Origin: Flavisolibacter longurius
GTDB taxonomy: Bacteria; Bacteroidota; Bacteroidia; Chitinophagales; Chitinophagaceae
Length of the DNA stretch: 64,000 nt
Direction: 5' to 3'
NCBI GenBank assembly: GCA_014163555.1
Contig: JACJGO010000006.1
Span: 216,809-280,808, forward strand
Part shown: positions 34,497 to 42,854 of the stretch, in pieces
Layout: each line of letters opens with the position of its first letter
Position numbering within the stretch: position 1 is the first letter of the stretch
Position numbers and translations under genes: made by a program
The notes under the pieces: model-generated
Told to the model about the DNA's origin: nothing
The model's database searches: none
What the model saw: only the letters and a program-made list of their open reading frames with translations

Positions 34497-34931
34497 ATGG
34501 CTAAAAAGAAAGGAACAAAAGAAATTTCGTTTACAATTGATTTTATAGAACTAGTTAATAAGAGTTTAACGTTACCAATAAATAAAGATGGAAAAGTTCC
34601 TGAATACAGATTTGACGTTGATCTTGATATAAGATCTAATGAAAAAGAAAAAAAGAGTTTACACACATTACATGTTGCCATCAAATCAAAAGAAGATGAA
34701 AGCTTATTGGGTAATGTAAGTGTCGCTTGTGCCTTTAATATCCTTAATTATGAAGATCTAATTGACAGCGAAGTTCCTAACTCAAATATTCCTAAAGAGT
34801 ATCTAGATATCCTTAGTACAATTACAATTGGTACCGCAAGAGGCATAATATTTAGTGAGTTTAGAGGCACCTTCTTGCATGATGCAACTTTGCCAATTTT
34901 AGATGTTAAATCATTTACGGCTTCAGAGTAG
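34497..34931 (+). CDS. SecB-like chaperone
   Basis: A 144-aa protein with the SecB-fold order: a long beta region (YRFDVDLDIRSNEKEKKSL, LHVAIKSKEDESLLGNVSVAC) and the diagnostic end TIGTARGIIFSEFRGTFL then LPILDVKSF, which matches SecB positions reading ARECITSMVSRGTFP. Stop TAA and ATG of the two genes abut, so they are translationally coupled. SecB-like proteins of accessory modules protect aggregation-prone antitoxins. Assignment is by eye and moderately sure. Confidence 0.68.
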   Translation: MAKKKGTKEISFTIDFIELVNKSLTLPINKDGKVPEYRFDVDLDIRSNEKEKKSLHTLHVAIKSKEDESLLGNVSVACAFNILNYEDLIDSEVPNSNIPKEYLDILSTITIGTARGIIFSEFRGTFLHDATLPILDVKSFTASE

Positions 34932-34987
34932 TATCCTTTTTTGCAATATTCTTTAAAACTTATTACTGTCGTTTTCAATTTTCAGCC

Positions 34988-35034
34988 GTTGTTGGTGTTA
35001 ATGCGCGGCTACGGTGCAGCTGGCCACCAACAAC
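34988..35034. repeat. C-type REP-like hairpin at the right edge of the island
   Basis: GTTGTTGGT (34988-34996) and ACCAACAAC (35026-35034) with a GC-rich interior. Marks the switch from AT-rich island to GC-richer backbone. Confidence 0.85.
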
Positions 35035-35117
35035 ATAAGTATGATTGAACTTTCTTTTTATGTCCTATTCCAAGTTCTGCGTGTTCGCACTAAAAAAGAT
35101 TTTCAATCTGCCTAACT

Positions 35118-36779
35118 TTAGTTTATACCTACACCCTCCATCACCGCCACCCTTTTCTTCTTAACAGCCTTCACCACTTCCTCCGCCGCCATACGGCCGG
35201 TTTCGGCAGCCCCGTTCATAAAGCCCTGGAAATAGGCGCTGCAATGTTCACCGGCAAAAAACAGGTTGCCTACCGCCTTGCCCTCGGCACCGCGGATGGT
35301 GGTGTACTGGCCTACGGTGTAGCAGGCATAACTGCCCTTGGCATACGTGTAGTCGGGCCACTGCATGCGCTTTGCCACACCGGTGTAGGAAGCCGCACAA
35401 CCGGGCCATAGTTTTTCCAGCTGCGCTACAAATTTGGGGGCCTGTGCCTGCGGGCTGCCTTCGCCCAGCTGCACGCCTTTGATCCCGCCCTGGTACACGG
35501 TAAAGCCACCGGCCGTGCCTTCCTGCAACTGGGTGTTGTCCCACCCGGTCTGGATGTGGCTGTCCGTGAACACATAAGCGCTGTGTCCCTGGCGGCGCCA
35601 CACCCGGTCGCTAAAGCCCAAGAACAATTTGGCATTGGTGCCATAGCCCAGGTTTTGGATGGCGTTCGTTTTCCAATCCGGTAGTGCTACCTGCAGCTCG
35701 AGGTGGCGCAGTACGCTAAAGGGAAGGGTGCACACCACCATATCGGCCGCCACCGAAACGGTGCTGCCGCCTGTGCGGAAAAGGAGCTCGTAGCCGCTGC
35801 TTTTTTCCTTGATGCGCAGCAGCTCGTGGCCGGTGTGCACGTTGCTCTTTACCCGTTCGTACAGGGCGTCCGTTACCCTTTGGTTGCCGCCCTTTATTTT
35901 GTAGCGTTCGTCGCTGGAGCCAAAGATCTGGAAGCCCTGCGCCGTATTGGCCGAAAACAGGTACAAAAAATTAATGCTCGATTGGAGGCTGTTCTCCAGG
36001 CCATACTCGGTAAGGTAAGCCACCTCGATGCCGGTGCGCAAAAAGCCGGTCATGCCAATGGAATCGAGGTAGGCCGAAATACTCAGGTGATCAAAATGGG
36101 CGGTTGGTGCCCGGTGGTCTTCAAAGGTCATCTCCGCCGGCAGGGACCGGATATCGGCGGCAATACGTTTCTGGTAAGGCGCAAAGGCAAGGATCACTTC
36201 TTCCTCGGTATAAAAACGGCCGTTGATATAAAACGAGTCGCGGAGCAGGGAGGCTTCTTCCTTCGACAGGGTGTCCAGCAGGGGCAGCCCAAACGCGTGG
36301 CAAAGCTGCAGCATGTCTTTGTGTTCCGTGTCGATAAACTCGCCACCCAGTTCCGTGGTCACACCGGGTGCAATCACGCCTTTCTCCGTCCAGATGCGGC
36401 CACCCACGCGGCCGGAGGCTTCGTATACCGTTGCCGCATAACCGCTTTTTTGGAGCTGGTAGGCGCAGTTTAACCCCGCAATGCCGGCACCGAGAATCAC
36501 AATGCTTGGCTGGCTTTTCCGGTAGGCCGGTTCGGGCAGCACGGGCGGTGGTGCTTCAAACAGGTCGGCGGCCTTGCGGCAGCCCTGGAGCAGGCCTGCA
36601 GCGCTCAGGGCCACGCCGGCTTTGGCCACGTCGCCGATAAAGCGGCGGCGGTGCAGCTGGTTCGACCGGGATTCTTCGATCAATTCGGTAAGGGGCTTTC
36701 CGGTAGCAGCCGACTTTTGGGACAGGAAGAAGGCTTTGCGCAGGGCGGCCAGCAGGGGAAGCTTTGTATGGGTGCTCAT
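35118..36779 (-). CDS. exported flavin monoamine oxidase-family protein
   Basis: About 553 aa from MSTHTKLPLLAAL. A twin-arginine signal (HRRRFIGDVAKAGVALSA) ending LLQGC suggests Tat export as a lipoprotein. The FAD-binding Rossmann motif is VILGAGIAGLNCAYQL, with the second family signature GRVGGRI and the C-terminal FAD site NLFFAGEHCSAYFQGFMNGA. Oxidises amines or amino acids with H2O2 release in known members; substrate unknown. An in-frame ATG ten codons upstream also exists. Confidence 0.9.
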   Translation of the reverse strand: MSTHTKLPLLAALRKAFFLSQKSAATGKPLTELIEESRSNQLHRRRFIGDVAKAGVALSAAGLLQGCRKAADLFEAPPPVLPEPAYRKSQPSIVILGAGIAGLNCAYQLQKSGYAATVYEASGRVGGRIWTEKGVIAPGVTTELGGEFIDTEHKDMLQLCHAFGLPLLDTLSKEEASLLRDSFYINGRFYTEEEVILAFAPYQKRIAADIRSLPAEMTFEDHRAPTAHFDHLSISAYLDSIGMTGFLRTGIEVAYLTEYGLENSLQSSINFLYLFSANTAQGFQIFGSSDERYKIKGGNQRVTDALYERVKSNVHTGHELLRIKEKSSGYELLFRTGGSTVSVAADMVVCTLPFSVLRHLELQVALPDWKTNAIQNLGYGTNAKLFLGFSDRVWRRQGHSAYVFTDSHIQTGWDNTQLQEGTAGGFTVYQGGIKGVQLGEGSPQAQAPKFVAQLEKLWPGCAASYTGVAKRMQWPDYTYAKGSYACYTVGQYTTIRGAEGKAVGNLFFAGEHCSAYFQGFMNGAAETGRMAAEEVVKAVKKKRVAVMEGVGIN

Positions 36780-37184
36780 AAGAGTCAGGTTTTGGCCCCA
36801 AATTATCAATTCCTGCTATTCATGAAAGGTTTTCCGGGTGAGGTGCGGTATTGCGGGAATGAGCTGTGGCTTTCTGCCTTTGTGGTGAGCCGCCGCACAG
36901 CAAAGGGGCCGTAAAACTCGTTTTGGTTTTGTTACACCAACGAAAGAAAACAGCCTTGTTGAAAAGCCGGTAGCGGCTTATGAACCTTCACCCCCTTCCC
37001 AATCCTTGCATCGCAGGGATAGACAAGCACTGCGAACAAGTTCTACAACCTCTTTCCAGGACCAAAAAGACTGCTGCCAGGCGTTGGAAAGAAATAATGA
37101 GTGATTGCATGACAATCCGTAAAATATTGTAACTTTTATATATTCATTTAATCGGCCATCTTCTCATCGCAAACCACTAACGTC
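36780..37184. other. intergenic region, nothing recognised
   Basis: About 405 nt between the divergent amine oxidase and TonB-receptor genes. It should contain both promoters. The last 60 nt before 37185 are AT-rich. No repeat copy or RNA gene seen. Confidence 0.45.
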
Positions 37185-39575
37185 ATGACACCAAAGACTG
37201 CCTGCCTCCTTTTACTCGCCTTCTTCCTGTTGCCCTTTTTCGCCGGCGCCCAACAGGCCGTCAGGGGCAAGGTGGTGAACACACGAAATGAACCCCTGCA
37301 CAACGCCACAGTGGTGCTGCTTGGCGCAGCTGATTCTTCTATGGTGAAAGGAACCTTTGCCGACAAGGAAGGCGGGTACAGTTTTGAAAAGATCAGCCCG
37401 GGCACCTATTTCATTTCGGTAAGCATGGTAGGACACGACACCGCATGGACGGCGCCTTTCCGGTTGCAGCAACAGGCGTCGCTGAACCTGCCCCTCGTTG
37501 TTTTAAAGGAAGGCACCGTGCTGGATGAAGTGGTGCTGCGGAGCAGGAAACCCCTGTTTCAATTAAAGCAGGACCGGGTAGTGATGAACGTGAGTGCCTC
37601 GCCAGCCTTCAGCGGCAACACCGGCTTGGAGCTGTTGGAAAAAACGCCGGGGGTGATCGTTGACAGGCAAAGCAACAGCATCACCATGCATGCAAAGGGA
37701 GAGGTGCTGCTGATGATCAATAACAAGATACAGCGGGTACCCATGTCCGCAGTCGTAGCAAGGCTGGAAGCCATGCGGGCCGAAAACATTGAACAGATCG
37801 AGATCATTCAACAGCCGCCGGCGAAGTACGATGCCAGCGGTGCGGCAGGCATCATCCATATTGTGTTGAAGGAAAACAACGAGGAAGGAAGCCATGCGAG
37901 CCTTTCCCTCATTGCAGGCTATGGGCAGCGTGAAAAGGCAGGACTGAACGGCAATCTCAATTCCCGAAAAGGAAAAATAAACCTGTATGGCGGCTATAAT
38001 TTTAACCTGGCAAGTTCCGATAGGTATACCGTGAATCATTTCAGGGAATATGATTACATGGGAGATACGTATTACCACGAGAATTTTGTAGTGCTTTCCG
38101 GTTTCGGCAACCGGTCACACGCCGGTAATATTGGCCTCGACGTTGATTTTAGTCCCCGGACGGTGATGGGCATCGTGATCAACGCCACAAAGTCAAAACA
38201 GGTATGGGGGAAGGGCGCCGAAAGTAACTCCAGTGACTACATCAACAACGTACCGGCCGGCAGCCAACGTTTTACGCTGAGCCCAACCAATGCCATCAAC
38301 TCGGTTTCAGCAAACCTCAACCTGTTGCAAAAAATTAGCGCTAAAAAGACCCTGAATGGTAACCTGGATTATGCCCGCATCCGGTACGATAATGCAACGG
38401 ATTTGCAAATGGAGTATAGCAGTGCAGCGATCGCCAACCGTACCTCCCTTCTCGATTTCTGGATTGCAGGCCTGGATTACACCAGTGAACTGGATCATGA
38501 GGTGAAAATGGAAATCGGCCTGAAAGGGTCGTTTAATAAAACCACCAGCACCACCACCTCCCGGAACTTTTCCATTGCGCCGGACCTTTTTTCCGGCGTT
38601 GATAAAATCAGCGAACGCATACTGGCAGGCTATGTTTCCCTGTACAAAAAATTTTCAAAAAGCCTGGACGGCGAACTTGGGCTTCGCTATGAACACTACA
38701 CCTATGACCTGAACAGTGAAAAGGGCGAAGACATTGCCAAGGCATTCAAAACACCGTTTCCCATTATTCGGCTTACATATGCTATCGATTCGATACGATC
38801 ACTCCAGTTTGCCTTCAACAGGGCTATTTCCCGGCCACCTTTTTTCAACCTCACGTCTTTTCTGATTATTCTTGATTCCAGCCTGGTGGTGTATGCCAAT
38901 CCTAGGCTGCGGCCAGCGTTTACCAATACGTTCAAGCTTAGCTACGGCCAAAAAGCATTCATTTTCTCGCTGGCTTATCTCCGCCGAAGGGGGCAGGTGT
39001 ATTTTTTGAATACGGTGGACAAAGCAAAACACCTGCAAACCAGTGTGCCCACCAACCTGGACCTGGAAAACATATGGGAAGCCAACCTCAGTTTTTCCGC
39101 TTCGCCTGCCGGGTGGTGGAAAACGGTCTGGAACCTGACCGGGGTTTATCATCGCGTCAAAGACGCATCCAGCCATCCTGTGCCCTTTCGCAACAGCCTA
39201 TACACACTGTTTGTGCAGCTCAATAATTCTTTTCGGTTGGGCAGGGGATGGACCGCCAGTTTAGATGGCCGGTACCAAAGCTGGCTTCTTGTTGGCGACC
39301 AGGAGCAGCTTCGTTACCCATCCCTTAATGCCGGTATACGAAAAGAATTTGCCGGTGGCAATACGCTTGGCATCATGGGTCAGGACCTGGCGAATGCTAT
39401 GGGCAAAGGGGTATGGGGCTATCACCAGGCAGCACTGGGCATGCGCACCTTTGGCAACAATAATTGGTCGGAACGACAAGTAAGGGTTACGTATACACAC
39501 CTGTTCGGCAATACAAAACTTTCCGCCAGGCGGGAACGAAAAACCGGGGCGGAAGAAGTAAAAAGCCGGATGTAG
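37185..39575 (+). CDS. TonB-dependent-receptor-like outer membrane protein
   Basis: A 796-aa outer membrane protein: signal peptide (LLPFFAGAQ), carboxypeptidase-regulatory-like domain (VRGKVVNTRNEPLHNATVVL, ~25-105), plug-like domain (TGLELLEKTPGVIVDRQSN, IEQIEIIQQPPAKYDASGAAGIIHI, ~130-220) and a long beta-barrel of the outer-membrane-protein beta-brl_3 type. No SusD partner follows, so this is the stand-alone class often used for peptides, iron chelates or secretion. Substrate unknown. Confidence 0.9.
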   Translation: MTPKTACLLLLAFFLLPFFAGAQQAVRGKVVNTRNEPLHNATVVLLGAADSSMVKGTFADKEGGYSFEKISPGTYFISVSMVGHDTAWTAPFRLQQQASLNLPLVVLKEGTVLDEVVLRSRKPLFQLKQDRVVMNVSASPAFSGNTGLELLEKTPGVIVDRQSNSITMHAKGEVLLMINNKIQRVPMSAVVARLEAMRAENIEQIEIIQQPPAKYDASGAAGIIHIVLKENNEEGSHASLSLIAGYGQREKAGLNGNLNSRKGKINLYGGYNFNLASSDRYTVNHFREYDYMGDTYYHENFVVLSGFGNRSHAGNIGLDVDFSPRTVMGIVINATKSKQVWGKGAESNSSDYINNVPAGSQRFTLSPTNAINSVSANLNLLQKISAKKTLNGNLDYARIRYDNATDLQMEYSSAAIANRTSLLDFWIAGLDYTSELDHEVKMEIGLKGSFNKTTSTTTSRNFSIAPDLFSGVDKISERILAGYVSLYKKFSKSLDGELGLRYEHYTYDLNSEKGEDIAKAFKTPFPIIRLTYAIDSIRSLQFAFNRAISRPPFFNLTSFLIILDSSLVVYANPRLRPAFTNTFKLSYGQKAFIFSLAYLRRRGQVYFLNTVDKAKHLQTSVPTNLDLENIWEANLSFSASPAGWWKTVWNLTGVYHRVKDASSHPVPFRNSLYTLFVQLNNSFRLGRGWTASLDGRYQSWLLVGDQEQLRYPSLNAGIRKEFAGGNTLGIMGQDLANAMGKGVWGYHQAALGMRTFGNNNWSERQVRVTYTHLFGNTKLSARRERKTGAEEVKSRM

Positions 39576-39665
39576 CCGCAACAGCAGAAAAACGGTAAAG
39601 GAATAATTGCAGTCCTTGTCTGCCGCTGTTCAATATTCCTAACAAATTTAAAAGTGCTTCAACCT

Positions 39666-40556
39666 TTACGGCACTTCCACCACCGTCCAGGCATTGCTAC
39701 GCCGGCTCCACACAATGGCATAGTCCTTCCCGTGCTGCAGGCGGTAAGTGCGGGCACGGCTGTCGTTTCCAAATCGCAGCCAGCCATAATTGTACACCTC
39801 AAACTTGAACACGAAAGGCTCACCCACCTTCAGGGGTGCTTCATTATACGTACGGCCATCATCGGAGAGGTACACCGTCATGTTGCTGTTGGCATATAGT
39901 GAAAGATAGATCCAGCTTGCATCCACACCCGTGGGGGGCGCCCCTTGCTGCGGTGTTTGCGGTTGTGTGGGATTGTTAGGCGGCGGGGTATTGGCGGTAC
40001 CGCTGGCGGCATTCCAGCCCTGGGCAATGGCTGAAAGGCGGTCGGCACGGGCCGGGTGCGAAGCGGAGCCCCGGGTGGCCGCAATCTTTTCCATTGCCGC
40101 CAGGGCTTCGGCCTGGGAGGCGCCCATCTTGGCCATCACGTAGCCGGAGAAATAATCAGCCTCCAGTTCTTTGGGCGGTGTGCTGCCCTGCCGGTCCACC
40201 ACGTGGTTGCGGTAGTGATGCCCCATCTCGTGCGCCAGTACCGAAATAGAGGCCCATTTGGTGCCGGAATAGGCATCGAGATTTTCAAGGAAGTTGTTGT
40301 CGTACACTATGTACCGCTGGTTGCGGATAATGGCGGCGTAGGCATTGTTGATGCCGTTCTGCTCCTGGATCTGGAAGTTCTCCTGCCAGTTGATATGTCC
40401 CAGCATGGTGCGGATATAATCCCCGGCCTCGTACACTGAACTGAAATTGGATCGGGCCGATTTGGGCGGGATGATAATGCCGCACTGGTTCACCCGTTGC
40501 TGGGCGCTGGCAAGAAGGGAAAAGGTTAACGCAAAAAGGAGCAAGCTTTGTTTCAT
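39666..40556 (-). CDS. secreted M48-like zinc metallopeptidase
   Basis: A 296-aa exported protein. Signal peptide (cleavage after LLASA), then the zinc motif LAHEMGHHYRNH and the downstream glutamate segment PPKELEADYFSGYVMA, the HExxH...E pattern of M48-type gluzincins. A Pro/Gln-rich linker (~195-215) joins a C-terminal beta domain (YLSLYANSNMTVYLSDDG). Periplasmic or surface protein turnover inferred. Confidence 0.88.
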   Translation of the reverse strand: MKQSLLLFALTFSLLASAQQRVNQCGIIIPPKSARSNFSSVYEAGDYIRTMLGHINWQENFQIQEQNGINNAYAAIIRNQRYIVYDNNFLENLDAYSGTKWASISVLAHEMGHHYRNHVVDRQGSTPPKELEADYFSGYVMAKMGASQAEALAAMEKIAATRGSASHPARADRLSAIAQGWNAASGTANTPPPNNPTQPQTPQQGAPPTGVDASWIYLSLYANSNMTVYLSDDGRTYNEAPLKVGEPFVFKFEVYNYGWLRFGNDSRARTYRLQHGKDYAIVWSRRSNAWTVVEVP

Positions 40557-40710
40557 GGTAAAGAGTTTTCAACGGTTCGCCGGAAGGAGAACAAGAAAAC
40601 CCATTCAAGAAACAAGCCAACGGGTGGGGCAGCGCCAGTGACGGGAGCCGGGGTAGCAAGAATTAACAGGAAGTAAGACCGGTTCCGTCTTTGTTCGTGA
40701 CAGGCACTTT

Positions 40711-42048
40711 CTACAACCCATTGTCATCTGCAAACAGGTACTGCTTTTTGATCTTTCGCAGCACTTCATCCATGCTGGGTCGGTGATCCCGTTGGTCCCA
40801 TTCACCTGCCTCCCATTTCCGCAGTTCCTCGTCGATCTGCCGCTGCTGCAGGACTGTGAGCTTTTCGGTAAGCGCCGTGGTCAGCCCCTGCTGTTTATGC
40901 CGAAAGGCCTTTCGCCTTTCGTACACCGATCCTCTTGCCGTTTGAATCACTTCTTCATCAGCCGCCATGGGCAGGAGTTCTTCCCGGGCCAGCGCCACAT
41001 CATAAGGACCCACCGGCAAAATGAGTTTCGAAAGAATCGGCCCCGTTTCCACCAGGATAATCAGGAGGGAAACCAGCAGGAGGGCCCACCACACACTGGG
41101 CTCTTCATCCGCCAGGTCGGAGAGGGCTTTGTTCCGTTCGAGAAAACCAAGGTTGCTACGGGCCAAGTTTTCATATTCCCGGCGCTTCTTTTCCAGTGAA
41201 AGGCCGGAAGCGGCGAGAACACCCTGCTGCGCCTGCAGGCTGCTGTCGAGCAGGGCCAGTTCGGGAGCATAGCCTTGCCGGGCATTGACATAGGCTTCCT
41301 GTTTCAGGCGGGTCAGCCGGTGGATGCCCCGTTGGCCGGAACCGCCCGTGCCGTCGGCCTCCTGCAGGTAAGCGGCTTGCAGATGGGCCAAACTGTCTTC
41401 AATGGCAGCCTTGCGGCTTTGCAGGCGGTCCCGTTCTGCCCTCGCCACATTCGTAGCTGCTTCGGTTTGAAGACGGAGCAGGCTGTCGTTCCGGAGGACC
41501 TTGCTGTGCAGGGTTTCCTCCATCTTTACCGCAATTTCCTTTTCAAAAATCTTCAGCTCCAGCGGCCGGGCAATGGTGAGCCCAATAAGAAGGGCCAAAC
41601 AAAAACGTGGCAGGGCCATCAGGAACTGCTTTTGGCGGCTCACACCGTACTTGCGCATGGTGGAAACCAGAAAACGGTCGAGGTTGAAGATGATGGCGCC
41701 CCAGAGCAGAGCAAACAAGGCACTCCAAAACAGGCTGCCAAATACGGTATAAAAGGCATAGCCGGACGAAAGTGCTGCCAGCGCAAAGGTGGCCAGCACC
41801 ACGCCACCCAGGCCGCTGTATTTAATCTGTTCGCTGGGAAATTGGGCCAAGAGTTGCTGGTGGGCACCGGCACACCACCAAAGGAAGCGGTTGGCCTGCC
41901 GGGGCTTTTGGTTTTCAAAGGCGTCATAGGAAAGACCCTCGCCGGGACTTTTTTGATGGGAATATGTTTCAGTGTTCACAGGCGCTTTTGTTTGGGTGAA
42001 ACGGGCCGGATGGGCCTTTGTTGGGGCCCTTCGGCAATAACGGTTCAA
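40711..42048 (-). CDS. DUF4407 membrane protein
   Basis: A 445-aa membrane protein of the DUF4407 family. An N-terminal cytosolic region (FLWWCAGAHQQLL) precedes two or three TM segments (GGVVLATFALAALSSGYAFY, LFWSALFALLWGAIIFNLD, LALLIGLTIARPLELKIFEKE), a long periplasmic coiled coil (~180-300) and another TM (WWALLLVSLLIILVETGPI) with a charged C-terminal tail. Function of the family is unknown. A GTG at 41979 is an alternative start. Confidence 0.85.
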   Translation of the reverse strand: MNRYCRRAPTKAHPARFTQTKAPVNTETYSHQKSPGEGLSYDAFENQKPRQANRFLWWCAGAHQQLLAQFPSEQIKYSGLGGVVLATFALAALSSGYAFYTVFGSLFWSALFALLWGAIIFNLDRFLVSTMRKYGVSRQKQFLMALPRFCLALLIGLTIARPLELKIFEKEIAVKMEETLHSKVLRNDSLLRLQTEAATNVARAERDRLQSRKAAIEDSLAHLQAAYLQEADGTGGSGQRGIHRLTRLKQEAYVNARQGYAPELALLDSSLQAQQGVLAASGLSLEKKRREYENLARSNLGFLERNKALSDLADEEPSVWWALLLVSLLIILVETGPILSKLILPVGPYDVALAREELLPMAADEEVIQTARGSVYERRKAFRHKQQGLTTALTEKLTVLQQRQIDEELRKWEAGEWDQRDHRPSMDEVLRKIKKQYLFADDNGL

Positions 42049-42854
42049 GGTTAGACTGATCCGGGCAGAGGAGGAGGGGAAATGTGATGAAAACGGGGAT
42101 CAAAGGGGTGAAATCCGTTACACTGTCTTATAGAGAATGCTCTGGTTGAAAATATCCTGATCGATAACTTTCCGTTTGCAACTCCGGCTCGCCTGGCTGT
42201 CGACTGGGTAAGCAAAATCATAGCGTGACCACTTCTCCGATAATCGGTCTGGCTGCCATCGTACCACTTCTTGACTTTCATGGAGAGGTACGAGGGATTT
42301 TTGCAGCAAACAGCAAGCGCCTACTTTCATCTACTGTACCCTGCGCCTATTTCACTGTTCCATCTCCAATCCAACATTGAACATTGCCTGTTGTCAATTG
42401 TCCATTGCTCATTACTCATTACCTAACCAAATCCTCACCCATCCAGCGCCTTATGGCGCTACCTGCTTACAAGTGAAAGACTTTAGTTGTCACAGGCGCC
42501 ATACAGCGCCTACCGTTTGTTGCCTCTTCAGCCGACTGCAAAAACAAATGCCTGCAACCAGCCGTGCAAACAGCAAAAAAGAGAAAGAACGAACACAAAG
42601 GGAATGACCGCGACCAGGAATGAAAGGGACTTGTGCGCTGGCTAGGCAAAAACAGCGGAGTGTTTGTTTTTGCCTAGCCCTTTTGCCCGACTTTTGGGGC
42701 GATGCCAAAAGTCGAAAAAAACCAAATAATCCCTCGATAGAAATAGTTCACCAAACACCCTCCATTCCTCATCTTCCCTGCCTATACAAATCTCATTGTG
42801 TCGTTTCTACACATTTGACTATCTTGCCTGCCACCTCCCATTATGAACGCTTAT
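42049..42854. other. ~800-nt noncoding region rich in hairpins
   Basis: No reading frame with coding character. Holds a low-complexity CATTG/CTCATTAC tract (42360-42425), small hairpins at 42445-42460 (AGCGCC TTAT GGCGCT) and 42494-42511 (AGGCGC/GCGCCT), and the tandem hairpins at 42640-42714. The right end contains the leader of the GH13 gene. Confidence 0.6.
42640..42714. repeat. two tandem perfect hairpins
   Basis: First: GGCTAGGCAAAAAC (42640-42653), 12-nt loop, GTTTTTGCCTAGCC (42666-42679). Second: CGACTTTTGG (42688-42697), 7-nt loop, CCAAAAGTCG (42705-42714), followed by an A-run. Neither is a normal terminator on the plus strand. Confidence 0.9.

Noticed and set aside
34047..34931. 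Complete toxin-antitoxin-chaperone module
   Set aside because: No HigB/RelE-like or other short toxin frame lies before or after the HTH gene.
35703..36473. 256-codon plus-strand frame opposite the amine oxidase
   Set aside because: Composition is that of an antisense shadow of a GC-rich gene; the minus strand carries clear FAD motifs.
41275..42054. 259-codon plus-strand frame opposite the DUF4407 gene
   Set aside because: No domain or start context; the opposite strand has a recognisable membrane-protein family.
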